A DNA stretch of 64,000 nucleotides, taken from NCBI RefSeq assembly GCF_052216985.1, contig NZ_JBQOUY010000011.1:1-64000 (forward strand), in the 5' to 3' direction. Of this stretch, positions 40,301 to 49,220 are shown piece after piece (positions within the stretch are counted from its first letter, which is position 1; every line of letters begins with the position of its first letter). The notes beneath the pieces were generated by a model. The model had not been told where the DNA came from and did not search any database. It saw only the letters and a list, made by a program, of their open reading frames with translations. This stretch comes from Acidaminococcus fermentans_A (lineage in GTDB: Bacteria > Bacillota > Negativicutes > Acidaminococcales > Acidaminococcaceae). The position numbers were made by a program, and so were the translations under genes.

Positions 40301-43300
40301 ATGGGTACCAAAGGAAAAAAACGGCTGGGCATTCTGGCCGGGGTCCTGGTCCTGCTGTACCTGGTCCTGTGGAAAGTGATCCTTCCTGCAGGGCTGGAGC
40401 GGGCCATCCCCTTGGTAGAAAATACCGCCGGCGAATACATCAACGGTCAATTGCAGATGGAGACTATGGAAGTGAGCCCGGACCTGACTTTTACAGCCCG
40501 GAACTTGCGGCTGGAAGATCAGAGAGGACAGCTGGTGGCAGAAGTCCCTTCTCTTTCCCTGCAACTGGACCCTCTGAAGGTCCTTACGGGCAGTGGGTCT
40601 GTAGGGATGATCACCCGGGTCATCGTGGAACAGCCTCAGGTATATCTGGTCCAGGATGAACAGCAGGAATGGAATATCGCCCATTTGCTGAAGGAAAGCC
40701 AGAGTTCCAGCACTGACTTCAAAGGACTCATTTCCATCCAGGATGGGTCGGTGGAACTGCGTCTGCCTTATGGCACCTGGCAGGCGGGGGTGGAAGGGAC
40801 CATCGATCCTTCTCGGAATCCGGATTTCGCCCTGGATCTGACAGTTACCCGGAAGGGCCAGACCATCCATGTGGCCGGGAATCTGGATACGGACCGGCAG
40901 GGTACCCTGACAGCTCGGACAGACCTGCTGGCTCTCCGGGATTTCAGTTCTCTGGCTGGGCATTTCCTGCCGGTGACGGACCTTTCAGGAGCTTTTTCAG
41001 ATGCGTCCATTACCTGGACAAACAATGCCTCCGGCAGCCAGCTTTCGGGCAAAGCCCTGCTGCGCCAGGTAGGTGCGGTTTATGACTGGGAAGGGAAGAA
41101 ACTAGCTCTGGGCGCCGACGGGGAACTGTCCTTTGACCAGATGCGGCTGAAGGCCCGGGAACTGGATGTTGCTGTTGACGGGCAGAAAGTGCGGCTTTCC
41201 GGAGGTCTGGATCTGACGGATCTGGAGAACCCCCGGGCGGAAAAACTCCAAGCGGATGTGGATGGATTCGACTTGTCCGCCCTGCCCCTGGATCTTCCCG
41301 TTTCTGGGACACTCAGTGGCAGCTTGGCTATAGACGGAACCAAAGACAGCTTGACCGGCAGCGGCACCTTCACCAGCCCAGCGCTGACTTTCCAGGGCTA
41401 TGAAGCGGATCAAGTGACATTGCCCTTCTCCTTCCAGAATCACCGGGTAGAGACCGATGGCGCCAAGGTGTCCCTGGGCGGTGGCTCGGCAACCATGAAG
41501 GCTTCTTATGACTGGGAGGCACAGGACGGGCAGCTGGCCCTGAATGTGGACCATGTGGACGCCGGCACCTTCCTGCCCCGGCTGGGCAGTCTGGTCTTGG
41601 ATGGGACCGTGTATGCCGTAGGGCAGTACAGGGACGGCCGGCTCCAGGGAGAAACGGCTTCCAGCGATCTGTCCTTGGCTTGGGGGAACCTGAAGCTCCA
41701 GCGGATCGCTTTGGATGGGGTCATGGAGGGCGGCAATCTGACCCTCAGCCGGATTTCCGCCTATACAGAAGACGGGGGCGCCTTGGCCGGCAGCGGCAGC
41801 CTGAAAGCCGGTCAGCTCCAAGGAGACCTGTATGTTACGGATCTGCCGGTGGATCCCCTGCTGGCAGCTGTGGGCCAGGAAGGCAAGGGACTTTTGTCCA
41901 CCCATCTCCTCCTCAGCGGTACCGAGGACGACCCCCAGGCCTTCGGAGCCTTCTCCTTCCGGGAGGGAGAAATCCTGGGAGAGACCATCCAGGAAGCCCA
42001 CGGGGCATTGGAATGGAAGGAACGGAAAGCTGGCTTCCACAAAGTGGAAATCAAACTGGATAAGGGGACCCATATCCTGGATGGTACAGCGGATCTGTCC
42101 GGCAGCGAACCGATGCTGGATCTGACCCTGGAGACCCAGGGTGTCCGGCTGGAACCTTTCAGCGAGGCCTTCCAGTCTCCCTGGCCTGTCACGGGGAACC
42201 TGACGAACACCATTACAGTGAAAGGACCCCTGTCCAATCCTTCCTTCACCGGTCATGTCCATGGCTGGGACGGTTCTGTAAACAAATTCCTGGTGGACGA
42301 AGTGGACGGGGATTATGCCTATGACGGCAAGCTCCTCCATCTGAGCAATTTCCGGGTCCAGGCCCTGACCTGCCAGGCCCAGTTCAGCGGCACCGTCAGC
42401 CGGGATGGATTCCTGGACCTTGGCATCGATGCCAAGAACATCAACCTGCTGCGACTGCCCTGGCTGAAGGACAGCGTAGATCTGGAAGGCCTTGTGAACT
42501 TCAGTGGCAGCATCACCGGCCACACCAGCCGTCCCCTGTTCCAGGGGGTGCTGTCTTCTGATTCCGTCCTGATCAACGGGGTAGAATTCACTGGACTGGC
42601 CCTGTCCTTCCAGAGCCAGGGAGGCCATGTGAATACCTTCCAAGGCACCTTCCAGCAGAAGACCGGCGGGGACTATGCCCTGAAAGCTAAATTCGACTTC
42701 GACCGGAAACTGTTCCAGTGGACGGTGGACGTAAACCGGGGCAATGTACGCTCCCTGCTAGAGATGGGGGGCATCCAGGCGGATGTGGACGGGTATCTTT
42801 CCGGCCGCATCGAAGCGAACCCTGACGGTCCCCGCACGGGCATGACCGTCATCGGCAAGGTGGAAGACGGGAAAGTGGCAGGAGTGCCCTTTGCCTCGGC
42901 AGATTTCGACATTTACACCCATCTGGGACTGTGGAAGATCCGGAAACTCCAGGCAAAGGAAAGCGGCGGCGGACTCATTGCCGCCCAGGGGAACATCGAC
43001 CTACGGAAGCGGACCATCGATCTGGAACTGGCCACCAGTGAGGCCAATGCCAAACTCCTTACCGTGGCCCTGGACAATCCGCCGGAAGTCAGAGGCAAGC
43101 TGAACATCGTGGCCCAGCTCAAGGGGAAACTGGATGACCCCAACGGGAACTTCTCTCTGGAAATGAAGGCCGGGAGCATCAGCGGGGTAGCTTTCGACAG
43201 CCTGTATGGCATGGTCACCCTGCGGGATGACATGTTCCACCTGGATCAGTTCCTGATCCAGCGGGATGTGTACAAGATCAGTGCCTACGGCACCTTCCCC

Positions 43301-44626
43301 ATGGATCTGCTCCGGGCGGCCGGGAAACGGAAAAATCCGGATGCCCGGATGAACCTGGAAGTCCATCTGGACAATGGGAACCTGGCCATCCTGCCCACCC
43401 TGACCAAATGGGTCCAATGGGCGGACGGTCCCACCAGCGGCCGGGTTTCCGTAACCGGTACTTTGGAAGACTACAATCTGAACGGTTCCATAGACCTGGA
43501 TGGAGGGACCGTGAAATTCCGGGGCCTGGACAACACCTTTGACAATGTGAAGTTCCATGCCGGTTTCAGTGGCAAGACTATCACCCTGAAAGAATTTTCC
43601 ACTACCACCGGGAAAAAGGGCAGCATCACTGCCTCTGGATCCTACCGGCTCGATGATGCTTCTGGCAAACCCTATCACCTGGATATGGCTATCCGGGATG
43701 TAGAACTGGTTTCCTCCAGCATAAAGGGAAAGCTCAATGGGAAATTCGACCTGGAACACAAAAAAGGCAAACCCTTCCTGTCTGGGAACCTGAAGCTGGA
43801 CAAGGGCTATCTGGGGATTTCCTCCATCCCAGAATTTGGGGAAGGAGGTTCGGACATCGGCCTGGACATCGATGTAGACCTGGGGAACAACCTGCATCTA
43901 TATAATGCGGCCTTCATGGACCTGTGGCTGAAGGGGCAGTTCCACATCTTAGGCAGCACCGCCTTCCCCCAGATCAACGGCAGCATCCGGGTGAATCGGG
44001 GCAGCCGGCTGAAATACCTGGGGACCCCCTTCAATATCGGGTTCGGGGAAATCTACTGGCCCCGCCCGGGTACCTTTATCCCCAATGTGAACATGGCGGC
44101 CTTTACCCGGCTGGGACAGTACAATATCCTGGCCAAAGCCAGCGGGCCTTTGAGCCTGGATGATATCGTCATCAAACTGTCCAGCGATCCGCCTCAGGAT
44201 GAGAATACCCTGAAACGGTTCCTGACCCTGAAGACCGATGATGCCAGCTTGAGAGACGATGCCTGGAAGAGCTTGGTGGATGCGGGGCTCCAGATGACCT
44301 TCCTGGCAGATGTGGAAGATGCCATCAAACAAGCCCTGGGGCTGGACGAACTGCGGATCTACAGCGGCAATGTCCAGAACACAGTGGCCTTTTCAGCGGA
44401 CACCAATCGGGCCAATGAGGCTGTTGGTCAGGAACGGCGCCAGTACAATGTGCTGCTGAGCCGGTATTTCGGCCGGAAGGTGCTGATCGGCTACACCACC
44501 AGCTTTGACGGAGAAGAACACAACCTGTATGCTGGGTTCCGGATCGCTCCCAAGGTCCACGTGGGGATCGCCACCGATCAGGACAACAATCACTGGTACG
44601 GCGTCCAGTACCGGACACGGTTCTGA
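40301..44626 (+). CDS. tamB: Translocation and assembly module TamB-like protein
   Basis: The 1441-residue protein has an N-terminal membrane anchor (residues 9-27), a long run of beta-rich repeats of the AsmA/TamB kind, and a C-terminal DUF490 domain. The latter has RVNRGSRLKYLGTPFNIGFG and, at the end, YNVLLSRYFGRKVLIGYTTS and VQYRTRF. TamB-type proteins form a hydrophobic groove bridging the periplasm and are linked to lipid transport and to barrel insertion with Omp85 proteins. It is followed by bamA, as in other diderm Firmicutes. GGAGG lies 5 bases before the ATG. Confidence 0.92.
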   Translation: MGTKGKKRLGILAGVLVLLYLVLWKVILPAGLERAIPLVENTAGEYINGQLQMETMEVSPDLTFTARNLRLEDQRGQLVAEVPSLSLQLDPLKVLTGSGSVGMITRVIVEQPQVYLVQDEQQEWNIAHLLKESQSSSTDFKGLISIQDGSVELRLPYGTWQAGVEGTIDPSRNPDFALDLTVTRKGQTIHVAGNLDTDRQGTLTARTDLLALRDFSSLAGHFLPVTDLSGAFSDASITWTNNASGSQLSGKALLRQVGAVYDWEGKKLALGADGELSFDQMRLKARELDVAVDGQKVRLSGGLDLTDLENPRAEKLQADVDGFDLSALPLDLPVSGTLSGSLAIDGTKDSLTGSGTFTSPALTFQGYEADQVTLPFSFQNHRVETDGAKVSLGGGSATMKASYDWEAQDGQLALNVDHVDAGTFLPRLGSLVLDGTVYAVGQYRDGRLQGETASSDLSLAWGNLKLQRIALDGVMEGGNLTLSRISAYTEDGGALAGSGSLKAGQLQGDLYVTDLPVDPLLAAVGQEGKGLLSTHLLLSGTEDDPQAFGAFSFREGEILGETIQEAHGALEWKERKAGFHKVEIKLDKGTHILDGTADLSGSEPMLDLTLETQGVRLEPFSEAFQSPWPVTGNLTNTITVKGPLSNPSFTGHVHGWDGSVNKFLVDEVDGDYAYDGKLLHLSNFRVQALTCQAQFSGTVSRDGFLDLGIDAKNINLLRLPWLKDSVDLEGLVNFSGSITGHTSRPLFQGVLSSDSVLINGVEFTGLALSFQSQGGHVNTFQGTFQQKTGGDYALKAKFDFDRKLFQWTVDVNRGNVRSLLEMGGIQADVDGYLSGRIEANPDGPRTGMTVIGKVEDGKVAGVPFASADFDIYTHLGLWKIRKLQAKESGGGLIAAQGNIDLRKRTIDLELATSEANAKLLTVALDNPPEVRGKLNIVAQLKGKLDDPNGNFSLEMKAGSISGVAFDSLYGMVTLRDDMFHLDQFLIQRDVYKISAYGTFPMDLLRAAGKRKNPDARMNLEVHLDNGNLAILPTLTKWVQWADGPTSGRVSVTGTLEDYNLNGSIDLDGGTVKFRGLDNTFDNVKFHAGFSGKTITLKEFSTTTGKKGSITASGSYRLDDASGKPYHLDMAIRDVELVSSSIKGKLNGKFDLEHKKGKPFLSGNLKLDKGYLGISSIPEFGEGGSDIGLDIDVDLGNNLHLYNAAFMDLWLKGQFHILGSTAFPQINGSIRVNRGSRLKYLGTPFNIGFGEIYWPRPGTFIPNVNMAAFTRLGQYNILAKASGPLSLDDIVIKLSSDPPQDENTLKRFLTLKTDDASLRDDAWKSLVDAGLQMTFLADVEDAIKQALGLDELRIYSGNVQNTVAFSADTNRANEAVGQERRQYNVLLSRYFGRKVLIGYTTSFDGEEHNLYAGFRIAPKVHVGIATDQDNNHWYGVQYRTRF

Positions 44627-44634
44627 CAGCTGAT

Positions 44635-44666
44635 AAAAAAGGGACTGTTGCATGCGCAACAGTCCC
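44635..44666 (-). terminator. GTTGC-type hairpin oriented for leftward transcripts
   Basis: GGGACTGTTGC (44641-44651) pairs perfectly with GCAACAGTCCC (44656-44666). The A6 run is on the left and no T-run follows, so it faces leftward, against tamB transcription. Confidence 0.6.
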
Positions 44667-44850
44667 TGTCACTTGTCCTTGGTCACTGGCCTCTGGAAGG
44701 AACCCGGAATGCGGGTTCCCCAGATAATATAAGACCAGTAATGTACTGAAAGTAGGAATAATGGTTTTATCAGCAGAAAAACAGCTTTTGTACAATCAAA
44801 AATTTGCTTGCAAATTTTAGCCTTCAACCAGTGACAAGAGACCAGTGACG
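44667..44850. repeat. Inverted short-word tracts enclosing a 137-bp core
   Basis: The left tract (44667-44690, words TGTCAC, GGTCACTGG) and the right tract (44828-44850, words CCAGTGAC, GACCAGTGACGGG) are inverted relative to each other. The core between them has hairpins GGAACCCG/CGGGTTCC (44699-44719) and the palindrome AAATTTGCTTGCAAATTT near 44800. No reading frame is credible. It is flanked by two outward-facing terminators. Confidence 0.55.
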
Positions 44851-44875
44851 GGCAGCTTTGCTGCCCCTAGACAGA

Positions 44876-44912
44876 GGGGGTGTTGCACGCAATGTGCAAC
44901 ACCCCCTTTTTT
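44876..44912 (+). terminator. GTTGC-type terminator before bamA
   Basis: GGGGGTGTTGCAC (44876-44888) pairs with GTGCAACACCCCC (44894-44906), followed by T6. A smaller GGGCAGC/GCTGCCC hairpin (44850-44866) precedes it. Confidence 0.85.
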
Positions 44913-44925
44913 CACACTCCAGGAC

Positions 44926-44954
44926 TGGAAATCTCAGTCCATAGAAGGTATAAT
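44926..44954 (+). promoter_or_regulatory. Candidate promoter of the bamA-lpx unit
   Basis: TGGAAA (44926-44931), a 17-base spacer and GG-TATAAT (44949-44954), about 80 bases before the bamA start. Confidence 0.55.
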
Positions 44955-45033
44955 AAACAAGATATGATATGGATAAGGATAAACAGTAGAAAATCTGACA
45001 GCCGATGATAACAACCTGTATAGGGGGTACTCT

Positions 45034-47250
45034 ATGAAAAAACATGTTAACTGGCGGCAGCTGTCCGTCGCCGTCCTGGCTTCCCTGGCGATGACCACTC
45101 CGGTTTACGCCGCAGAAGTCACCCACAGCCAGGAAGTGGAATTGGGAAATCATAAGACTGTTTCCAAAGAAGGACAGGGTGTCGGGACCATCGAAGTGGT
45201 TCCGGAAAACCAGGCCGCCGTACAGCCGAAGAGCACTGAAGCAGCGGCTGGTGCAGCAACGGAGGATGAACAGCCCAAATACCGGGAGGTCCGGCGCAAC
45301 GGTGTCACCTACATCGAAAAAGTAGGCAAGAAGAAACTGGAACAGGAAAAGGAGAAGGCCCAGGCTGATGAAGAGCAGTTGGAAGCCCGGATGACCCAGC
45401 AGAAGGAAATCCAGGAAGCCCAGAACAAACAGCTTCCCGGCCGGAGTATCCTCCAGCAGTCCGTCCTGTCCGATTATGATATCAGCACCCAGGAAGACCA
45501 GTATGCCAAGATTGCCAAGGAATCTACGCCGTTCATCGGCCAGACTGTGACAAAGGTCACCTTGGAAGGAGCGGCCCACGAAGATGCGAACAAACTGGCG
45601 GATGTGCTGAAGATGCCCGCTGGGACCAAGTTCACCAAAGAAGGCCTTCAGGACGATATCCGGGCCCTGTATGAAACCGGCTGGTTCTACGATATCCGTC
45701 CGGTGTTCACCAAAGTGCCGGAAGGGGTCCAGATCAAATATCAGCTGGAAGAAAATCCTGTGCTGACAGATCTGGATATCGAAGGGAATACAGTGATATC
45801 TACCGGAGATATCAAAAAAGCCCTGGATCTGCCTGTGGGCAAGGTCCTGAATTCTCGGGACGTGAACATCGGAGCCCGGAAAGTAGAGAGCCTGTATAAC
45901 CAGCAAGGCTATATCCTGGCCAAAGTAGCTGATGTGCGGATGCAGCCCGACGGCCGGCTGATCGTCCAGGTGGCGGAAGGTGTCATCGAAGATTTCCGGG
46001 TCAAGGGGAATACCAAGACCAAGGATTATGTGGTCATCCGGGAAATGCGCATGAAGAAAGGGGAACCTTTCAATGCCAAGAAAGCCCGCCGGGCCATGCA
46101 GAAGATCTACAACCTGGGCTTCTTCGAAGATGTGAACATCCGTCTGAATCCAGGCCAGATGCCCAATACGGTTTCTGTAGAAGTTTCCGTGGTGGAAACC
46201 AGCACCGGTACCTTCGGCATTGGCGCCGGCTACAGCGATGCCGACGGGTTCCTGGGCATGGTCAGCATCGGGGACAAGAACTTCATGGGGACCGGGGACA
46301 GCGTCAGCGCCCGTTGGGAATTCGGCGGCGACTCCGAAACCAAGGCCAACTTCGAAGTCTCCTATGTGAAGCCTTGGATCGACGACAAGGAAACCACCGC
46401 TGGCTTCACCTTCTACAACATGACCAACGAGTACGTGGACTACAACCGGGACGGGGATGAAATCGCCCGGTACTATAAGAAACGTACGGGTGAGGAGCTG
46501 TTCTTCAGCCGGGTCACCGACAACGAATTCATCACCAACAGCATCACTCTGAAGAACCGGGATGATAAATACAAGAAACCGGTGAGTGGCTACAGCACCC
46601 AGTGGTTCGAAGCAGGCGAGAACGGATATGACCTGATCCATGAATATCCGGACGACTATGATTGGGATAAACACGAACGGATGAAGAAGAACTTCGGGAT
46701 CACCCGGAGCATCACCTTGGCCCGTACCCTGGATACCCGGGACAACATCTACGATCCCCGGGAAGGGAAACGGACAGCCTATTCTGTGGAAGTGGCCAAC
46801 TTCGGCGGGGACTTCAACTTCCAGAAATACCAGGCCGACTATCGGTACTATTACCGGATGGGTAAGGACAATGTGTGGGCTCTCAATCTGGGGGCCGGTT
46901 ATGCCAACGGGGATATGCCTCTGTCCCAGCGCTTCAGCGTGGGCGGCAGCGATATTCTCCGCGGGTATAAGGATGATCAGTTCAAGGGCAACAGCATGGT
47001 GAAGGGTTCTTTAGAATTCCGGTATCCCATCATCAAGAAGGTCCAGGGCGTGTTCTTTACAGATGCCGGTTACGCATGGAGCAAGGAATACGACGAATCC
47101 AACTTCGATATGGGCAAGATCAAGAACTCTGTGGGTATCGGTCTCCGGATCAATTCCCCGCTGGGTCCTATCAAGCTGGACTATGGATACCGGCTGGAAA
47201 GCAGCGACCGTGGCGGACGCTTCCACTTCAGCTTCGGCGGTCAGTTCTGA
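45034..47250 (+). CDS. bamA: Outer membrane protein assembly factor BamA (Omp85), three POTRA domains
   Basis: The 738-residue protein has a signal peptide cleaved after VYA (residue 27). A charged, partly coiled N-terminal region covers 28-165. Three POTRA domains lie at about 168-240, 243-316 and 317-388. The 16-strand barrel starts near 395 and has the RGYKDDQ lid-lock motif and final GGQF. E. coli BamA has five POTRA domains; three fits the diderm Firmicute type. It inserts beta-barrel proteins into the outer membrane. The following OmpH/Skp genes encode likely periplasmic chaperones for it. Confidence 0.94.
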   Translation: MKKHVNWRQLSVAVLASLAMTTPVYAAEVTHSQEVELGNHKTVSKEGQGVGTIEVVPENQAAVQPKSTEAAAGAATEDEQPKYREVRRNGVTYIEKVGKKKLEQEKEKAQADEEQLEARMTQQKEIQEAQNKQLPGRSILQQSVLSDYDISTQEDQYAKIAKESTPFIGQTVTKVTLEGAAHEDANKLADVLKMPAGTKFTKEGLQDDIRALYETGWFYDIRPVFTKVPEGVQIKYQLEENPVLTDLDIEGNTVISTGDIKKALDLPVGKVLNSRDVNIGARKVESLYNQQGYILAKVADVRMQPDGRLIVQVAEGVIEDFRVKGNTKTKDYVVIREMRMKKGEPFNAKKARRAMQKIYNLGFFEDVNIRLNPGQMPNTVSVEVSVVETSTGTFGIGAGYSDADGFLGMVSIGDKNFMGTGDSVSARWEFGGDSETKANFEVSYVKPWIDDKETTAGFTFYNMTNEYVDYNRDGDEIARYYKKRTGEELFFSRVTDNEFITNSITLKNRDDKYKKPVSGYSTQWFEAGENGYDLIHEYPDDYDWDKHERMKKNFGITRSITLARTLDTRDNIYDPREGKRTAYSVEVANFGGDFNFQKYQADYRYYYRMGKDNVWALNLGAGYANGDMPLSQRFSVGGSDILRGYKDDQFKGNSMVKGSLEFRYPIIKKVQGVFFTDAGYAWSKEYDESNFDMGKIKNSVGIGLRINSPLGPIKLDYGYRLESSDRGGRFHFSFGGQF

Positions 47251-47287
47251 TAAATAAATTGCATAACAAGGAAGCAGGGATAGTAAA

Positions 47288-47767
47288 ATGATGGAATTGG
47301 CCCACAAGAAAAATGTTAAGGTCATTTCTCTGGCCATTGCGGCCATTATGGTAGTGGGGGTATTCGTCCTGGCCGTCCAGGGCAAGAACCTGGGAACCGG
47401 GGATACCACCATGAATTCAGCCATCGGCAAGGTCAATTACAACCAGGTGATGGCAGCGGCCCCTGGTCTGGCAGATGCCCAGACCCAGCTGCAGCAGGCT
47501 GCCGAGGACAGCCGCAAGGAGTTCGAAGAGAAAAGCAAGGATATGAGCGACGCGGACAAGCAGAAACTGGCTGCGGACTACCAGAAGAAACTGGAAGACA
47601 AGCAGAAAGAACTGATCGAGCCCGTGAAGAAAGAAGTGGATGATGCCATCGTGGCCGTGGGCAAGACCAAGGGCCTGACGGTGGTGGTCAACCAGGGCGC
47701 TGTGGTCTATGGCGGTCTGGACGTGACTGCAGATGTGACTGCACAGCTGAAAAAAGCCAAGAAGTAA
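47288..47767 (+). CDS. OmpH/Skp-family periplasmic chaperone, membrane-anchored
   Basis: The 159-residue protein has an N-terminal hydrophobic anchor (VKVISLAIAAIMVVGVFVLA) and no lipobox. An OmpH domain follows: IGKVNYNQVMAAAPGLADAQ, a long coiled coil, and a C-terminal VVNQGAVVYGGLDVTADV. Skp-like trimers hold unfolded outer-membrane proteins in coiled-coil tentacles. It is the first of three related genes after bamA. Confidence 0.88.
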   Translation: MMELAHKKNVKVISLAIAAIMVVGVFVLAVQGKNLGTGDTTMNSAIGKVNYNQVMAAAPGLADAQTQLQQAAEDSRKEFEEKSKDMSDADKQKLAADYQKKLEDKQKELIEPVKKEVDDAIVAVGKTKGLTVVVNQGAVVYGGLDVTADVTAQLKKAKK

Positions 47768-47797
47768 GGATCCGTCAGGAGACAGGAGGGATGACCC

Positions 47798-48730
47798 ATG
47801 GCCAGATGGCTCAGTCTTCTGCTGATCGGGCTCTTCCTCCTGTCTGGCTGCGGTTTTTCCTGGGGGAGGCTTCCCTTTCGGCAGGAAAAACCTCGGTTTG
47901 CCGTGGTGGACTGGGACCGGCTGGTGGAACAGCATCCCAAATACAAGGAATGGAAACGCCAGAAGGAACAGTTGGAAACGGCTCGCTGGCTGCGGGATCG
48001 GCAGAAGGAAAACGGCCAGCAGCAGCTGGATCTGCTGAAGAAAATGAAGCAGGTCCGGGAAGCCGGCAAAGGCCAGTTCCAATCCGCCCAGTGGTCCGCT
48101 AAAGTGGCGGAGAAGCGAGCCCAGGAGCAGGACCGTCTCCGGAAGAAACGGGAAGCCCTGGAAGCAGAAGCGGAAGAACGGGTGAAAGCAGACCGGGATG
48201 CCGTGGAAGAGAAGTACCGGATCCCCCTGTTCAACCTGCGGCTGAAACTGGGCAGCGTGAAAATGGACGAGGCAGCCCAGAAGGCCCTGCTCCAGGAACA
48301 GCAGGAATTACTGGATAAACGGCAGAAGGACCGGGCCGAGGTAGACGCAGAAAAAGAACAGTGGCTCCAGCAGCAGCTGGCGGCCGATGTTGCAGCATCT
48401 CAGGCACGGCTCCAGGCTTTTTCGAAAGAACTGGCCGGCCAGGCGGTCCAGGATCAAACGGGTCTTCCTCTCTTGGAGAAGGGCAGTCGGAACCAAGAGG
48501 GACAGCCGGAACTGGACAAATTGATCCAATCCATGGATCAGCAGATCCAGAAACAGGAAGACAAAGAAAAACGGTTGCGGGAAGAAATCGACAGTGACAT
48601 CCTCAGTGCCATCAAGAAAGTCAACCTGAGCCGGAAATATACGCTGGTATTCCGGAATCCGAGAGCGAATATCAGCGCGGACGACATCACTGATGAAGTG
48701 GATGCGGTCGTCCAACAAATTGTTTATTAA
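47798..48730 (+). CDS. OmpH/Skp-like lipoprotein with extended coiled coil
   Basis: The 310-residue protein has a lipoprotein signal with lipobox LLSGC (Cys18). It opens like OmpH (FAVVDWDRLVEQHPKYKEW) and ends like OmpH (NPRANISADDITDEVDAVVQ). In between are about 200 residues of charged coiled coil, twice the normal length. It may be a lipid-anchored chaperone or a periplasmic spacer. The next gene starts 16 bases after its stop. Confidence 0.78.
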   Translation: MARWLSLLLIGLFLLSGCGFSWGRLPFRQEKPRFAVVDWDRLVEQHPKYKEWKRQKEQLETARWLRDRQKENGQQQLDLLKKMKQVREAGKGQFQSAQWSAKVAEKRAQEQDRLRKKREALEAEAEERVKADRDAVEEKYRIPLFNLRLKLGSVKMDEAAQKALLQEQQELLDKRQKDRAEVDAEKEQWLQQQLAADVAASQARLQAFSKELAGQAVQDQTGLPLLEKGSRNQEGQPELDKLIQSMDQQIQKQEDKEKRLREEIDSDILSAIKKVNLSRKYTLVFRNPRANISADDITDEVDAVVQQIVY

Positions 48731-48746
48731 GAGGGATGGAAACGAT

Positions 48747-49151
48747 ATGAAAAAAACGATGATTCTCTGTATTGCAGCAGCAGCGATGCTGTCCTTTGGC
48801 TGTGGGCGGAATGCCCAGTTCGGTGTGGTAGACATGAATAAAGTCCAGACGGAGAGCCAAGTGTTCAAGGATGCCACCAAAGACCTCCAGACCAAGGGGA
48901 AAGCTATGGAAGAAGAACTGAACCAGGAAACGGCCGGCAAGAGCCAGGAAGAAGCCCAGAAGATCCTGACAGAAAAGAGCCAGAAAATGCACAGCCTCCA
49001 GGCGGAAGCCCAGGCCAAGGTCAAAGGCAGCTTCGACGCAGCGGCGGCTTCTGTGGCGAAAGAGAAGAACTTGAGCGCCATCCTCGTCAAAGAAGCCGTC
49101 CCTCAGGGCGGCGTGGACGTCACGGACGACATCATCAAAGCAATGAAATAA
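48747..49151 (+). CDS. OmpH/Skp-family lipoprotein
   Basis: The 134-residue protein has a lipoprotein signal with lipobox LSFGC (Cys19). A short OmpH domain follows (FGVVDMNKVQTESQVFKDA; coiled coil; ILVKEAVPQGGVDVTDDII). I chose the ATG at 48747, with GAGGGATGG upstream; the frame is open further back but overlaps the previous gene. It is the third tandem Skp-like gene. Confidence 0.83.
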   Translation: MKKTMILCIAAAAMLSFGCGRNAQFGVVDMNKVQTESQVFKDATKDLQTKGKAMEEELNQETAGKSQEEAQKILTEKSQKMHSLQAEAQAKVKGSFDAAAASVAKEKNLSAILVKEAVPQGGVDVTDDIIKAMK

Positions 49152-49159
49152 GATTCGAT

Positions 49160-49186
49160 AAGGGCGGACCAGGGTTCGCCCTTTTT
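49160..49186 (+). terminator. Terminator between ompH genes and lpxD
   Basis: AAGGGCG pairs with CGCCCTT around a 10-base loop, followed by T5. The lpx genes then need read-through or an unseen promoter. Confidence 0.65.
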
Positions 49187-49220
49187 CCCGTACCATCATG
49201 AAATGGAAAGGATGCTGGAA

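Noticed and set aside
49160..49186. Full separation of ompH and lpxD transcription
   Set aside because: A terminator hairpin is present but no good promoter follows before lpxD, so I treat it as a partial stop rather than an operon boundary.
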